Shown here: piece after piece, positions 28,652 to 35,958 of the stretch
How the letters are laid out: every line of letters starts with the position of its first letter
Position numbering within the stretch: the first letter of the stretch is position 1
Source of the DNA: Gammaproteobacteria bacterium LSUCC0057
GTDB lineage: Bacteria; Pseudomonadota; Gammaproteobacteria; Pseudomonadales; Porticoccaceae
Assembly: GCA_004535795.1 (NCBI GenBank)
Contig: SPIA01000003.1
Location: 123,813 to 187,812, forward strand
Length of the DNA stretch: 64,000 nucleotides
Reading direction: 5' to 3'
Translations under genes and position numbers: made by a program
Notes under the pieces: model-generated
Database searches by the model: none
The model's input: only the letters and a program-made list of their open reading frames with translations
Told to the model about the DNA's origin: nothing

Positions 28652-30166
28652 TTACGCCTCTCCTACGCGCAAGCTGAGCGCCTCATAGAGGTCGTCGCTG
28701 TTGGGCTGCTCGGCATCGCGCAGGTCGGCCAGCGTGCGCATCACCCGCAAAATCCGGTAGTAGCTGCGCGCAGAGAGACCGAATCGTTCTATTGCACTAC
28801 CCAGCAGCTGGCGCTGTTGGTCGCTGAGCGGGCAGTGCAGCTCCAACTGTTCGCGGGTTAACCGTGCGTTCACGGTCTGCTGGCGCCGCTGTTGTCGCTG
28901 GCGGCAGCGCAAAACTTGGCGGCGCAGTTCGGCACTGCTGGGACCGCGCTGACTGAGTGAGGTACCACTGCTCTGGGTGAGCTGCTCGGGCGCCAGTGCC
29001 GCCACCTCCACCTGCAGATCGATACGATCCATCAACGGCCCAGAGAGCCGCGCCCGGTAGCGGCGAATGAGCTCGGCGCTGCACTGGCAGCGGCTGCTCG
29101 GAGCGTAGCCACACGGGCAGGGATTGGTGGCGGCGAGCAGTTGAAACTGCGCGGGGAACAGCGCCGAGGCGCGTGTGCGAATAATGTTGATTTCACCCGA
29201 TTCGAGCGGTTCGCGCAGCAGATCCAGGGTGTGGCGCGGGTACTCGGCCAGTTCATCAAGAAACAGCACGCCGCCGTGGGCCAGTGACACCTCCCCGGGC
29301 TGTGGCTGGCTGCCGCCGCCGACCAGAGCTGTCGCTGAGGCGCTGTGGTGGGGAGCTCGAAACGGCGGTTGGTAGAGCGGTGTCGGCAGCGCTTCGCCAG
29401 CGACCGCATAGAGCACCGCCAGCTGGCGAAAGTGCTCAGCGTCGAGCGGCGGTAGTAGCGCCGGTAGGCAGCTGGCGAGCAGGGTTTTTCCGCTTCCGGG
29501 CGGGCCGCTAAACAGCAGGTTGTGACCGCCGCAGGCGGCGATCAGCAGCGCCCGTTTGGCAGCACTCTGACCGATAATGTCGGCGACTTCTCCGCCTTCG
29601 ACAGCGCGTGGTGCGCTGCACGGTACCGCCAAGCTCTGCAGCGCCGGTAGTTGTAAGCGCTGCTGGAGATGCGCAGAGACCTCTAATAGGTGGCTGCCGC
29701 CAACGCCCTGCAGCGACTCCAGCAGTACCGGCGCAATGCCGTGGTCAGCGCTGCAGATCAGCTGGTGACCAGCTTCGCTGCAGGCCAGTGCTGCTGGTAG
29801 CAACCCTTCGGCGGGGCGCAGCGCACCGTTCAGCGCCAGCTCGCCAATAAATTCAATATCGCCGGTGTCGCCGGGGTCGAGCTGTCCGGAGGCGATGAGG
29901 ATGCCCACGGCGATCGCTAGGTCATAATGACCGCCGGCCTTGGGCAGTTCAGCCGGTGCGAGATTGACGGTGATGCGCTGCAGCGGAAACTCAAAATGGC
30001 TGGCCATTAACGCCGATCGAACGCGCTCGCGCGACTCTTTCAGCGCTGTTTCGGCCAAGCCGATAATCGTAAAGCCGGGCAGCCCCGAGCTGATGTGCAC
30101 CTCAACGGTAACTAACGGCGCGGTGACGCCGAGTTTGGCGCGGCACAGCAGCGTGGCATAGGACAT
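28652..30166 (-). CDS. comM: ComM/YifB family AAA+ helicase
   Basis: 504 residues. An N-terminal Lon-protease-like domain (about 1-170) is followed by a Mg-chelatase-type AAA+ domain with Walker A FSGPPGSGKT and Walker B VLFLDELAEY, then the cysteine-rich NPCPCGYAPSSRCQC and sensor residues. ComM is a hexameric helicase that promotes branch migration of incoming DNA during natural transformation. Type IV pilus genes, also needed for DNA uptake, lie 8 kb away. Competence itself is not shown by this. Confidence 0.95.
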   Translation of the reverse strand: MSYATLLCRAKLGVTAPLVTVEVHISSGLPGFTIIGLAETALKESRERVRSALMASHFEFPLQRITVNLAPAELPKAGGHYDLAIAVGILIASGQLDPGDTGDIEFIGELALNGALRPAEGLLPAALACSEAGHQLICSADHGIAPVLLESLQGVGGSHLLEVSAHLQQRLQLPALQSLAVPCSAPRAVEGGEVADIIGQSAAKRALLIAACGGHNLLFSGPPGSGKTLLASCLPALLPPLDAEHFRQLAVLYAVAGEALPTPLYQPPFRAPHHSASATALVGGGSQPQPGEVSLAHGGVLFLDELAEYPRHTLDLLREPLESGEINIIRTRASALFPAQFQLLAATNPCPCGYAPSSRCQCSAELIRRYRARLSGPLMDRIDLQVEVAALAPEQLTQSSGTSLSQRGPSSAELRRQVLRCRQRQQRRQQTVNARLTREQLELHCPLSDQQRQLLGSAIERFGLSARSYYRILRVMRTLADLRDAEQPNSDDLYEALSLRVGEA

Positions 30167-30281
30167 TGACAGCTCACTCTAGTCTGGTCGCCGCCGGCAG
30201 TGGCGGCACTCCGTTAGAGTGTAGGTGGCTGTAGCAATTCTGCTCGGCCAGTGGCTTGGCCATAGCCGCTGCAGCGGTGGG

Positions 30282-30518
30282 TTAGTGGTCGAGCTGCTCG
30301 AGCTGCTGTTCGAGGCGCGCCAACTGCTCGCTGAGCCGGTCGAGCTGCGCAGCCTGGCTATCAAACTCATCGCGGGTGACCAAGTCGAGCTCTTTGAAGA
30401 CCGCGGTAGCGGCTTTTTTTAGCTGCTCGCGAAACTCCTCACCGAGTTTGCTGGCCCCGGCGGGCAGCTGTTGGCTGAGTTTCTCGATGAAGCTGTCGGC
30501 AATAAAACGCGGGTCCAT
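30282..30518 (-). CDS. ubiK: Ubiquinone synthesis accessory factor UbiK (BMFP/YqiC)
   Basis: 78 residues. The N-terminal amphipathic part (MDPRFIADSFIEKLSQQLP) and the C-terminal trimeric coiled coil with leucine heptads (about 50-77) are typical of UbiK, which helps ubiquinone enzymes in aerobic growth. LVTRDEFD in the middle is a family mark. It lies 115 bp upstream of comM; the gap holds nothing I recognise. In pseudomonads the same neighbourhood also has glnK-amtB, which is absent here. Confidence 0.92.
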   Translation of the reverse strand: MDPRFIADSFIEKLSQQLPAGASKLGEEFREQLKKAATAVFKELDLVTRDEFDSQAAQLDRLSEQLARLEQQLEQLDH

Positions 30519-30573
30519 GGTGCTCTGCTCGTTGACGGTAGTGGTATTAGTGTAACCGGTTTTGCGCAGTAAC

Positions 30574-31266
30574 TCAGCCGTAGCTGACCAGCTCGTGCCG
30601 CTCGATCGGGTCGAGGTGGGGGGTGTGGTTCCAGCTCGCCAATTTGATGGTATCGCGGTTCAGGTAGCAGCGGTGCAGTGCGGTATTTTTGGTCTGCAGG
30701 TTGAGGTCGACGATCTGTTCAACGCCGAGCCCCAGCACCGCGCCGATAAACAGCGCCAGAGAGCCGCCGGAGCCAACAATGGCGATGCGACGGTGCTGTT
30801 GCGACTGCTGCTGTGCCCAGGCAGTTACCGCCGCAACGCGGTCGACAAACTGCTGGTAGCTTTCGGCGCGGGTGGCAAAGCGCTCGCCCTGCCAGGCGAT
30901 CAGCACCCGCCGCAGCAACCGGTAATAGACGTTTTTATCGCGTGGCTGCTGCTGTACCGCCAGCCACAGCGGGTCGTCGGCGAACTGGGCGGCATAGTCG
31001 CGGGTCAGTGTTCTGAAGTCGTACTCGTCGATGCCGGGTTGTTCGCTGTAGCCCTCCATGGTTTGGCCGAGACCGCGGCAGATACCGTTTAGAGTCTGGC
31101 GGTGACGGCGCAGCGAGCCGCAGGCGAGTAGATCAAAGTGGAGCTGCTGAGCGGCAAAGTACTCGCCGAGTAGCACGCTCTGGCGCTCGCCGAGTGGCGA
31201 CAGCTGGTCGTAGTCATCGGCGTCAAACGAGGCCTGACCGTGGCGGATTAAAAACAGTTCACTCAT
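30574..31266 (-). CDS. Histidine phosphatase family protein (phosphoglycerate-mutase-like)
   Basis: 230 residues. The catalytic signature LIRHGQASF is at residues 6-14, with the nucleophilic His in RHG. A second His lies near VGSGGSLALFIGAV at about 165-180, where many relatives have a SHG motif. This protein reads SGGS, so the second catalytic histidine may be elsewhere or missing. Substrate unknown. A GGAG lies 8 nt before the ATG at 31266; the frame is open upstream but without homology. It lies after the pckA terminator, so it probably has its own promoter or relies on read-through. Confidence 0.82.
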   Translation of the reverse strand: MSELFLIRHGQASFDADDYDQLSPLGERQSVLLGEYFAAQQLHFDLLACGSLRRHRQTLNGICRGLGQTMEGYSEQPGIDEYDFRTLTRDYAAQFADDPLWLAVQQQPRDKNVYYRLLRRVLIAWQGERFATRAESYQQFVDRVAAVTAWAQQQSQQHRRIAIVGSGGSLALFIGAVLGLGVEQIVDLNLQTKNTALHRCYLNRDTIKLASWNHTPHLDPIERHELVSYG

Positions 31267-31286
31267 TGGCGCGCTCCGCAAATAAA

Positions 31287-31322
31287 AAAACCGGCTGCGC
31301 AACCGCAGCCGGTTTGTATTTT
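31287..31322 (-). terminator. Intrinsic terminator of pckA
   Basis: On the minus strand AAACCGGCTGCG pairs with CGCAGCCGGTTT (12-bp perfect stem, 4-nt loop) and is followed by a run of Ts (seen as AAAAAAA at 31284-31290 on the plus strand). It begins about 12 bp after the pckA stop. Confidence 0.88.
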
Positions 31323-31334
31323 AACCTGCAGCCG

Positions 31335-32879
31335 TTAGGCTTTGGGGCCGGCCGCAATCACCTCTGCGGCGGGGGCGAATTTCTTGATATTTTCGACGAA
31401 CAGCCCGGCCAGTTTGCTCGCTTGAGCATCGTAGGCGGCGGTGTCACCCCAGTTGTTGCGCGGGTTGAGGTAGCTGGCGTCGACGCCGGGCACTGCGGTC
31501 GGGATCTCTAAGTTGAGCTGTTCCAGATGCTCTGTGGCACAGTTCTCTAGCGCGCCGCTGGTAATGGCGGTCACCACTGCTCGGGTGACTGGGATCGGGA
31601 AGCGGCTGCCTGTACCACCGGCACCACCGGCACCACCGGTCCAGCCGGTGTTGACCAGGTAGACGCGCGAGCCGAACTCTTCGATGCGGCGCATCAGCAA
31701 CTCGGCGTAAACCGCGGCTGGGCGCGGCATGAACGGTGCGCCAAAGCAGGTAGAGAAGGTCGGGTGGATGCCGGCCTCGGCACCCATCTCGGTGGAGCCG
31801 ACGCGGGCGGTGTAGCCGCTCAGGAAGTGGTAGGCGGCCGCCTCTTTGCTGAGTATAGAGACCGGCGGCAACACCCCGGTGACATCGCAAGTGAGGAAAA
31901 TAATGTTCTTCGGCTCGCCGCTCTGGTTGGCGACACAGCGCTTTTCAACGTGTTCGAGCGGGTAGCTGCAGCGACCGTTCTCGCTGAGGCTGGTGTCGCA
32001 GTAGTCGGGCTGCCGCTGTTCATTGACCACCACGTTCTCGACGATGGCGCCAAAGCGGATGGCATCCCAGATGACTGGCTCGTTCTTTTGCGAGAGATCG
32101 ATGGTTTTGGCGTAGCAGCCGCCCTCCAGATTAAAGACGGTGCCCTTGCCCCAGCCGTGCTCGTCGTCGCCGATCAGGTAGCGGTCGGGGTCGGCCGACA
32201 GGGTGGTTTTACCGGTGCCAGAGAGGCCGAAGAACAGTGCGGTATCGCCGTCTTCACCGACGTTGGCCGAGCAGTGCATCGGCATCACATCTTTCTCGGG
32301 GAGCAGGAAGTTCTGCACCGAGAACATCGCTTTTTTCATTTCGCCGGCGTACTTCATGCCGGCGATCAGCACCTTGCGCTGGGCGAAATTGACGATCACC
32401 ACGGCGTCGCTGTTGGTGCCATCGCGGGCCGGGTCGCAGACAAAGTTGGCGGCGTGGAGAATCTTCCACTCCTCTTTGCCGGCGCCGTTGTATTTTTCGG
32501 CGCGGATGAACATGTTGCGCGCAAACAGCTGATGCCAGGCGGTTTCGGTGGTCACTTTAACCGGGATGTAGTGCTCGCTGTCTTGGCCGACATGCAGCCG
32601 CGAAACGAAGCGATCAGTGGCGCCGAGGTGGGCGTCGACGCGCTCCCACAGCGCATCGAAACGGTCGGCGGCGATCGGTCGGTTGACGGCGCCCCAGTCA
32701 ATGGCATCGCTGCTGCTGGGCTCGTCGACGATAAAGCGGTCGGCGGGAGAGCGGCCGCTGCGCTGACCGGTGACGGCTAGCAGTGCGCCGCTGTCAGTGA
32801 GGGTGCCTTCGCCGCGGGCGATGGCCATTTCAATCAGTTGGGCTGAGCTGAGGTCGCGATAAACAGTCGGTTCGGTCAT
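31335..32879 (-). CDS. pckA: Phosphoenolpyruvate carboxykinase (ATP)
   Basis: 514 residues. It turns oxaloacetate and ATP into phosphoenolpyruvate, the first step of gluconeogenesis. The P-loop [11 protein letters not shown], the metal/kinase motif GDDEHGW and the substrate block [19 protein letters not shown] are complete. The C-terminal ATP-contact loop reads [17 protein letters not shown], longer in glycine than usual, and is coded by three 9-bp direct repeats. It probably has its own promoter in the 171-bp upstream gap, which contains a perfect 12-bp palindrome, and is closed by a strong terminator. Confidence 0.96.
   Translation of the reverse strand: MTEPTVYRDLSSAQLIEMAIARGEGTLTDSGALLAVTGQRSGRSPADRFIVDEPSSSDAIDWGAVNRPIAADRFDALWERVDAHLGATDRFVSRLHVGQDSEHYIPVKVTTETAWHQLFARNMFIRAEKYNGAGKEEWKILHAANFVCDPARDGTNSDAVVIVNFAQRKVLIAGMKYAGEMKKAMFSVQNFLLPEKDVMPMHCSANVGEDGDTALFFGLSGTGKTTLSADPDRYLIGDDEHGWGKGTVFNLEGGCYAKTIDLSQKNEPVIWDAIRFGAIVENVVVNEQRQPDYCDTSLSENGRCSYPLEHVEKRCVANQSGEPKNIIFLTCDVTGVLPPVSILSKEAAAYHFLSGYTARVGSTEMGAEAGIHPTFSTCFGAPFMPRPAAVYAELLMRRIEEFGSRVYLVNTGWTGGAGGAGGTGSRFPIPVTRAVVTAITSGALENCATEHLEQLNLEIPTAVPGVDASYLNPRNNWGDTAAYDAQASKLAGLFVENIKKFAPAAEVIAAGPKA
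31614..31640. repeat. 9-bp tandem repeat, three copies, inside pckA
   Basis: ACCACCGGC occurs three times head to tail (the last copy ends in T), at 31614-31622, 31623-31631 and 31632-31640. On the coding strand it gives Gly-Gly-Ala type triplets, so gain or loss of a unit keeps the reading frame. Confidence 0.9.
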
Positions 32880-32900
32880 TCTCGTTCGTCTCTTGTCGGT

Positions 32901-32912
32901 ACAGTTAACTGT
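32901..32912. promoter_or_regulatory. Perfect 12-bp palindrome upstream of pckA
   Basis: ACAGTTAACTGT lies 22-33 bp before the pckA start codon. It could be a dimeric regulator site in the 5' leader or promoter. The remainder of the 171-bp pckA/hslO interval shows no gene and no convincing promoter to my eye. Confidence 0.35.
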
Positions 32913-33050
32913 GCAGAGCTGATAGCTTGATCAGACAGTGCCAAAATTTGAATGACATTGTGCCACAGAACAGCACTCAGTTAAGTGTGCCGAATACCAC
33001 TATTCACCGCATCAATATCGTCCCTCTGGTCTATATCAGAACGCCCCAAT

Positions 33051-33950
33051 TTAGTGCCGATGGCTCTGATCGAGGAGTGCCTGCAGCTGCCCAGCACTGA
33101 AGCTGTAGGGAAAGTTGCAAAATTGGCAGACCACCTCGGTGACCGGTTGTTCGGCAATCATCGCCGCAATCTCATCGGCGCCCAGTGCCAGCAGTGCAGC
33201 GATAGTGCGCTGCTCCGAGCAGCTGCAACGAAACTTAACCGGCAGGGCTTCACGCAGATTGAGAGGGTGCTGGTGAAACAGACGCGTCAGCTGTTGCTGA
33301 TGGTCGAGCTGTAGCTGCTCATCGGGCTGCAGAGTGGCCGCCAGCAGTACCAGTTCATGCCAAGTTTCTGCGCCATCAACGGTGCGGTCAGAGGCCTGCT
33401 CGGCGGGCAGCTGTTGCAGCAGCAAACCGGCTGCACAGTCGCTGTCAGCGGCTAGCTTGAGGGTGCTTTGCAGCTGCTCAGATTGGTTGAAATACTGCTC
33501 CAGCGCGCTCGCCAAATCGCCCCCTTGCAGAGCGACAATACCCTGATAGCGTTGGCCTTGCGCCGGTTGTATGGTGATCGCCAGAGTGGCATCGCCGAGG
33601 AGTTGCGCCAGGGTCGCGTCGGCGTCGATAGCGGCGATGCCGCCGGGCTGCTCGGCGGCGGTGACTATGCCGCGCAGATTGAGCTGGTGGTCGCATTCGG
33701 CCATTACTGTGGAGAGTAAGCCGGCACCGTGGGCTTGGATAATGACGCTGGCGTCGTGTTTGAGCAGCGTTGCCAGCAGTGTTGCCGCCGCGGCAAATTG
33801 GCCGAGTAGCTGGCCCGCTGGCGGCGGGTAATCATGGTTGCCGAGCAGCTCCTGATAGCTTTGTGACAGCGTCACCACGCTGCCGCGTACATCGGCGTCG
33901 GCAAAGGTAAAGCGCTGCAGTTGATCGGCATTGCGGGGCAGTCTAGACAT
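33051..33950 (-). CDS. hslO: Redox-regulated chaperone Hsp33
   Basis: 299 residues. The C-terminal zinc switch is intact: CSC at about 243-245 (FRCSCSEQR) and CQFC at about 275-278. Oxidation of these cysteines turns on the holdase that protects proteins under oxidative stress. The N-terminal block RGSVVTLSQSYQELL is typical. hslR lies 17 bp upstream on the same strand, so hslR and hslO probably share a transcript, as in E. coli. Confidence 0.95.
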   Translation of the reverse strand: MSRLPRNADQLQRFTFADADVRGSVVTLSQSYQELLGNHDYPPPAGQLLGQFAAAATLLATLLKHDASVIIQAHGAGLLSTVMAECDHQLNLRGIVTAAEQPGGIAAIDADATLAQLLGDATLAITIQPAQGQRYQGIVALQGGDLASALEQYFNQSEQLQSTLKLAADSDCAAGLLLQQLPAEQASDRTVDGAETWHELVLLAATLQPDEQLQLDHQQQLTRLFHQHPLNLREALPVKFRCSCSEQRTIAALLALGADEIAAMIAEQPVTEVVCQFCNFPYSFSAGQLQALLDQSHRH

Positions 33951-33967
33951 ACTCGGTTCTCTGGTGA

Positions 33968-34375
33968 TTAGTGCTCATCGTCGCGTTGATCGCGGTGAAT
34001 AAAGCGGTGAATTTGTCGCCGCTGGCGTTTACTGGGGCGCTGCGGGGCGGCGCTGGGCGGCTGCAGCCGCCGCTGCTCTTGTTGAGCCTCGCGGGCGGCG
34101 ATACTGGCCGCGGTCTCGCGGTAGAGCAGCGCCGCCTCAGGGGCGCCGCGGCGCGCTGAGCTCAGTGCGGTGACTTCGACGACCAGCCGCTCCCAGCCGC
34201 GGCTGAGGGTTATCTGCTGGCCGATCTCGACCTGACGGCTCGGTTTTACCTTGACGCCATCGATAGCGACCCTGCCGCTGTCGATGGCGGTTTTGGCTAA
34301 GTTGCGGGTCTTGTAAAAACGCGCCGCCCACAGCCAGCGGTCAATCCGCAACTTGTCTGGGCTGGCATCGCTCAT
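33968..34375 (-). CDS. hslR: Ribosome-associated heat shock protein Hsp15 (S4 domain)
   Basis: 135 residues. The S4 RNA-binding domain occupies about 8-70 (LRIDRWLWAARFYKTRNLA, then GRVAIDGVKVKPSRQVEIG). A basic, glutamine-rich tail follows. It helps recycle 50S subunits that carry stalled nascent chains. Its start overlaps the upstream nucleotidase stop by 4 bp (ATGA), and hslO follows 17 bp downstream. Confidence 0.95.
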   Translation of the reverse strand: MSDASPDKLRIDRWLWAARFYKTRNLAKTAIDSGRVAIDGVKVKPSRQVEIGQQITLSRGWERLVVEVTALSSARRGAPEAALLYRETAASIAAREAQQEQRRLQPPSAAPQRPSKRQRRQIHRFIHRDQRDDEH

Positions 34376-35031
34376 GCGTCGCTCATCAGCTGGCTAAAAC
34401 AGCGCAACAACGGCGCAGCGGTGTGGCTCTGCATCGGTCCGCAGCTGTCGGGTTGGCTGATGCCGAGCAGTTGGCCAATACCGAACTCGCCGGCGGCGCG
34501 CAGCACCGGTTCGGAGTCGTCGATAAACAGCGCTCGCTGCGGTGAACAGGGCAATACGCGGTAGAGATGGCGCCAAAATTGTGGGTGCTCTTTTGGGTAA
34601 CCGTAGTCGTGCGAGCTAATCACCAAATCGAGCTGGTCGGCAATACCGGTCTGGGAAAACTTCAGTGCAAGACCGGCGCGGTGGGCGTTGGTGATGAGCA
34701 CTCGGCGTTTGCCTTTGTCGGCGAGAAATTGCAGGAACTGCTTCGCTTGTGGCCGCTCGCTGATGCGCGCACCAACCTCGCGTTTGAGGGGCAGCAGATC
34801 CATGTCGACCAGTTCACGCCAGTGGTCCAAGCAGTACCAGTTGAGCGTACCGCGTTTTTCATTAAACCACTGGTGCAGTTGGCGGTTGGCCTCGTCGAGC
34901 GTGATGCCGCGGTGCTCGGCGTAGCGCTGGGGTAGATGTTGCAACCAAAAGTAGTTGTCAAAATGTAGGTCGAGCAGGGTGCCGTCCATGTCGAGCAAAA
35001 CGGTGTCAATGCTGTCCCAATCGAGATTCAC
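34372..35031 (-). CDS. yrfG: HAD-family GMP/IMP nucleotidase (YrfG-like)
   Basis: 219 residues. HAD motif I is LLDMDGTLLD, motif II is in VLITNAHRAG, and motif III/IV is in LFIDDSEPVLRAA. HFDNYFWLQHLP after motif I marks the YrfG group, which dephosphorylates purine mononucleotides. The frame is open far upstream, but the protein family begins about 12 residues before motif I, which fits the GTG at 35031 (VNLDWDSIDT). The yrfG-hslR-hslO order is the one seen in E. coli and Pseudomonas. Confidence 0.88.
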   Translation of the reverse strand: MNLDWDSIDTVLLDMDGTLLDLHFDNYFWLQHLPQRYAEHRGITLDEANRQLHQWFNEKRGTLNWYCLDHWRELVDMDLLPLKREVGARISERPQAKQFLQFLADKGKRRVLITNAHRAGLALKFSQTGIADQLDLVISSHDYGYPKEHPQFWRHLYRVLPCSPQRALFIDDSEPVLRAAGEFGIGQLLGISQPDSCGPMQSHTAAPLLRCFSQLMSDA

Positions 35032-35103
35032 AAGTATAATCCGGCAGATGATCTGTAGCCGCCATTCTAATCTAATCGCCACCGTTTTAAAGCGCTGCTT
35101 GGC

Positions 35104-35958
35104 ATGAGTGCGCCACTGACTCGCGAACAGATCGCGGCGCTGGCGGCACTGGCGCGCCGCGCCGGCGCTGCCATTGTCGATATTTACCGCAGTGACAACT
35201 GGCAGCTGAGTCACAAAACTGACGACTCGCCGATCACCGCTGCCGATCTGGCAGCACACCGCATCATCGTCGACGGCCTGCAGCAGTTGTTCCCGCAGCT
35301 GCCGGTGCTCTCTGAGGAATCCGAGCCGGTCAGCGATCAGCAGCGCCGCAGTTGGCCGCGCTACTGGCTAGTCGATCCGCTCGACGGCACCAAAGAGTTT
35401 CTCGCCAAAAGCGGTGAGTTCACCGTCAATATCGCCCTCATAGAACAGTGCCAAGCGGTCTTTGGCACCGTTTATCTGCCGCTCGGCGACGAGCTCTATC
35501 AAGGCGGCGAGCAGTACGGCAGCTGGGCGCAGATCGCCGGCCAGCAGCAGCCGTTGCGCACTCGACCGGCGCCGTCTGGCTGCGCCGCTGCGCCGCTGGT
35601 GGTGACTGCCAGCAGCCGCCACAGCGCCGCGGCTGCCGAGCGGATTCGCGCCGCGCTCGCGGCGCGGTTCACTACCGTGGTGCGCCAGCCGCTGGGCAGC
35701 TCATTGAAACTGTGTCGCATCGCCGCCGGTCAGGTCGACTGCTACCCGCGCTACGGCCGCACCGGTGAGTGGGATATTGCCGCTGGCCATGCGATTTTGC
35801 GCGGCGCCGGCGGCGAGGTGCTGGACCGCCGCGGTGAGCCGCTGCGCTACAGCAAGAAAACCCCTTACAACGGCGCCTTTATCGCCGTCGGCGACCCGTC
35901 ACTACCGTGGTGGAGTTGGCTGCCGCAGCCGACGGCAAAAACGCCCTCGCGCCGCTAG
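35104..35958 (+). CDS. cysQ: 3'(2'),5'-bisphosphate nucleotidase CysQ
   Basis: 284 residues. It removes the 3' phosphate of PAP (adenosine 3',5'-bisphosphate) formed during sulfate assimilation. The inositol-monophosphatase fold is marked by SEES near 70, the metal motif VDPLDGTKEF at about 95 and EWDIAAGHAIL at about 220. It diverges from yrfG. Its TAG stop shares the palindrome CTAG at 35955-35958 with the stop of the convergent ponA. Confidence 0.94.
   Translation: MSAPLTREQIAALAALARRAGAAIVDIYRSDNWQLSHKTDDSPITAADLAAHRIIVDGLQQLFPQLPVLSEESEPVSDQQRRSWPRYWLVDPLDGTKEFLAKSGEFTVNIALIEQCQAVFGTVYLPLGDELYQGGEQYGSWAQIAGQQQPLRTRPAPSGCAAAPLVVTASSRHSAAAAERIRAALAARFTTVVRQPLGSSLKLCRIAAGQVDCYPRYGRTGEWDIAAGHAILRGAGGEVLDRRGEPLRYSKKTPYNGAFIAVGDPSLPWWSWLPQPTAKTPSRR

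Noticed and set aside
31764..32780. 338-codon open frame on the plus strand opposite pckA
   Set aside because: It lies wholly antisense to a clearly real pckA, has no recognisable protein features and follows from GC-rich codon use.
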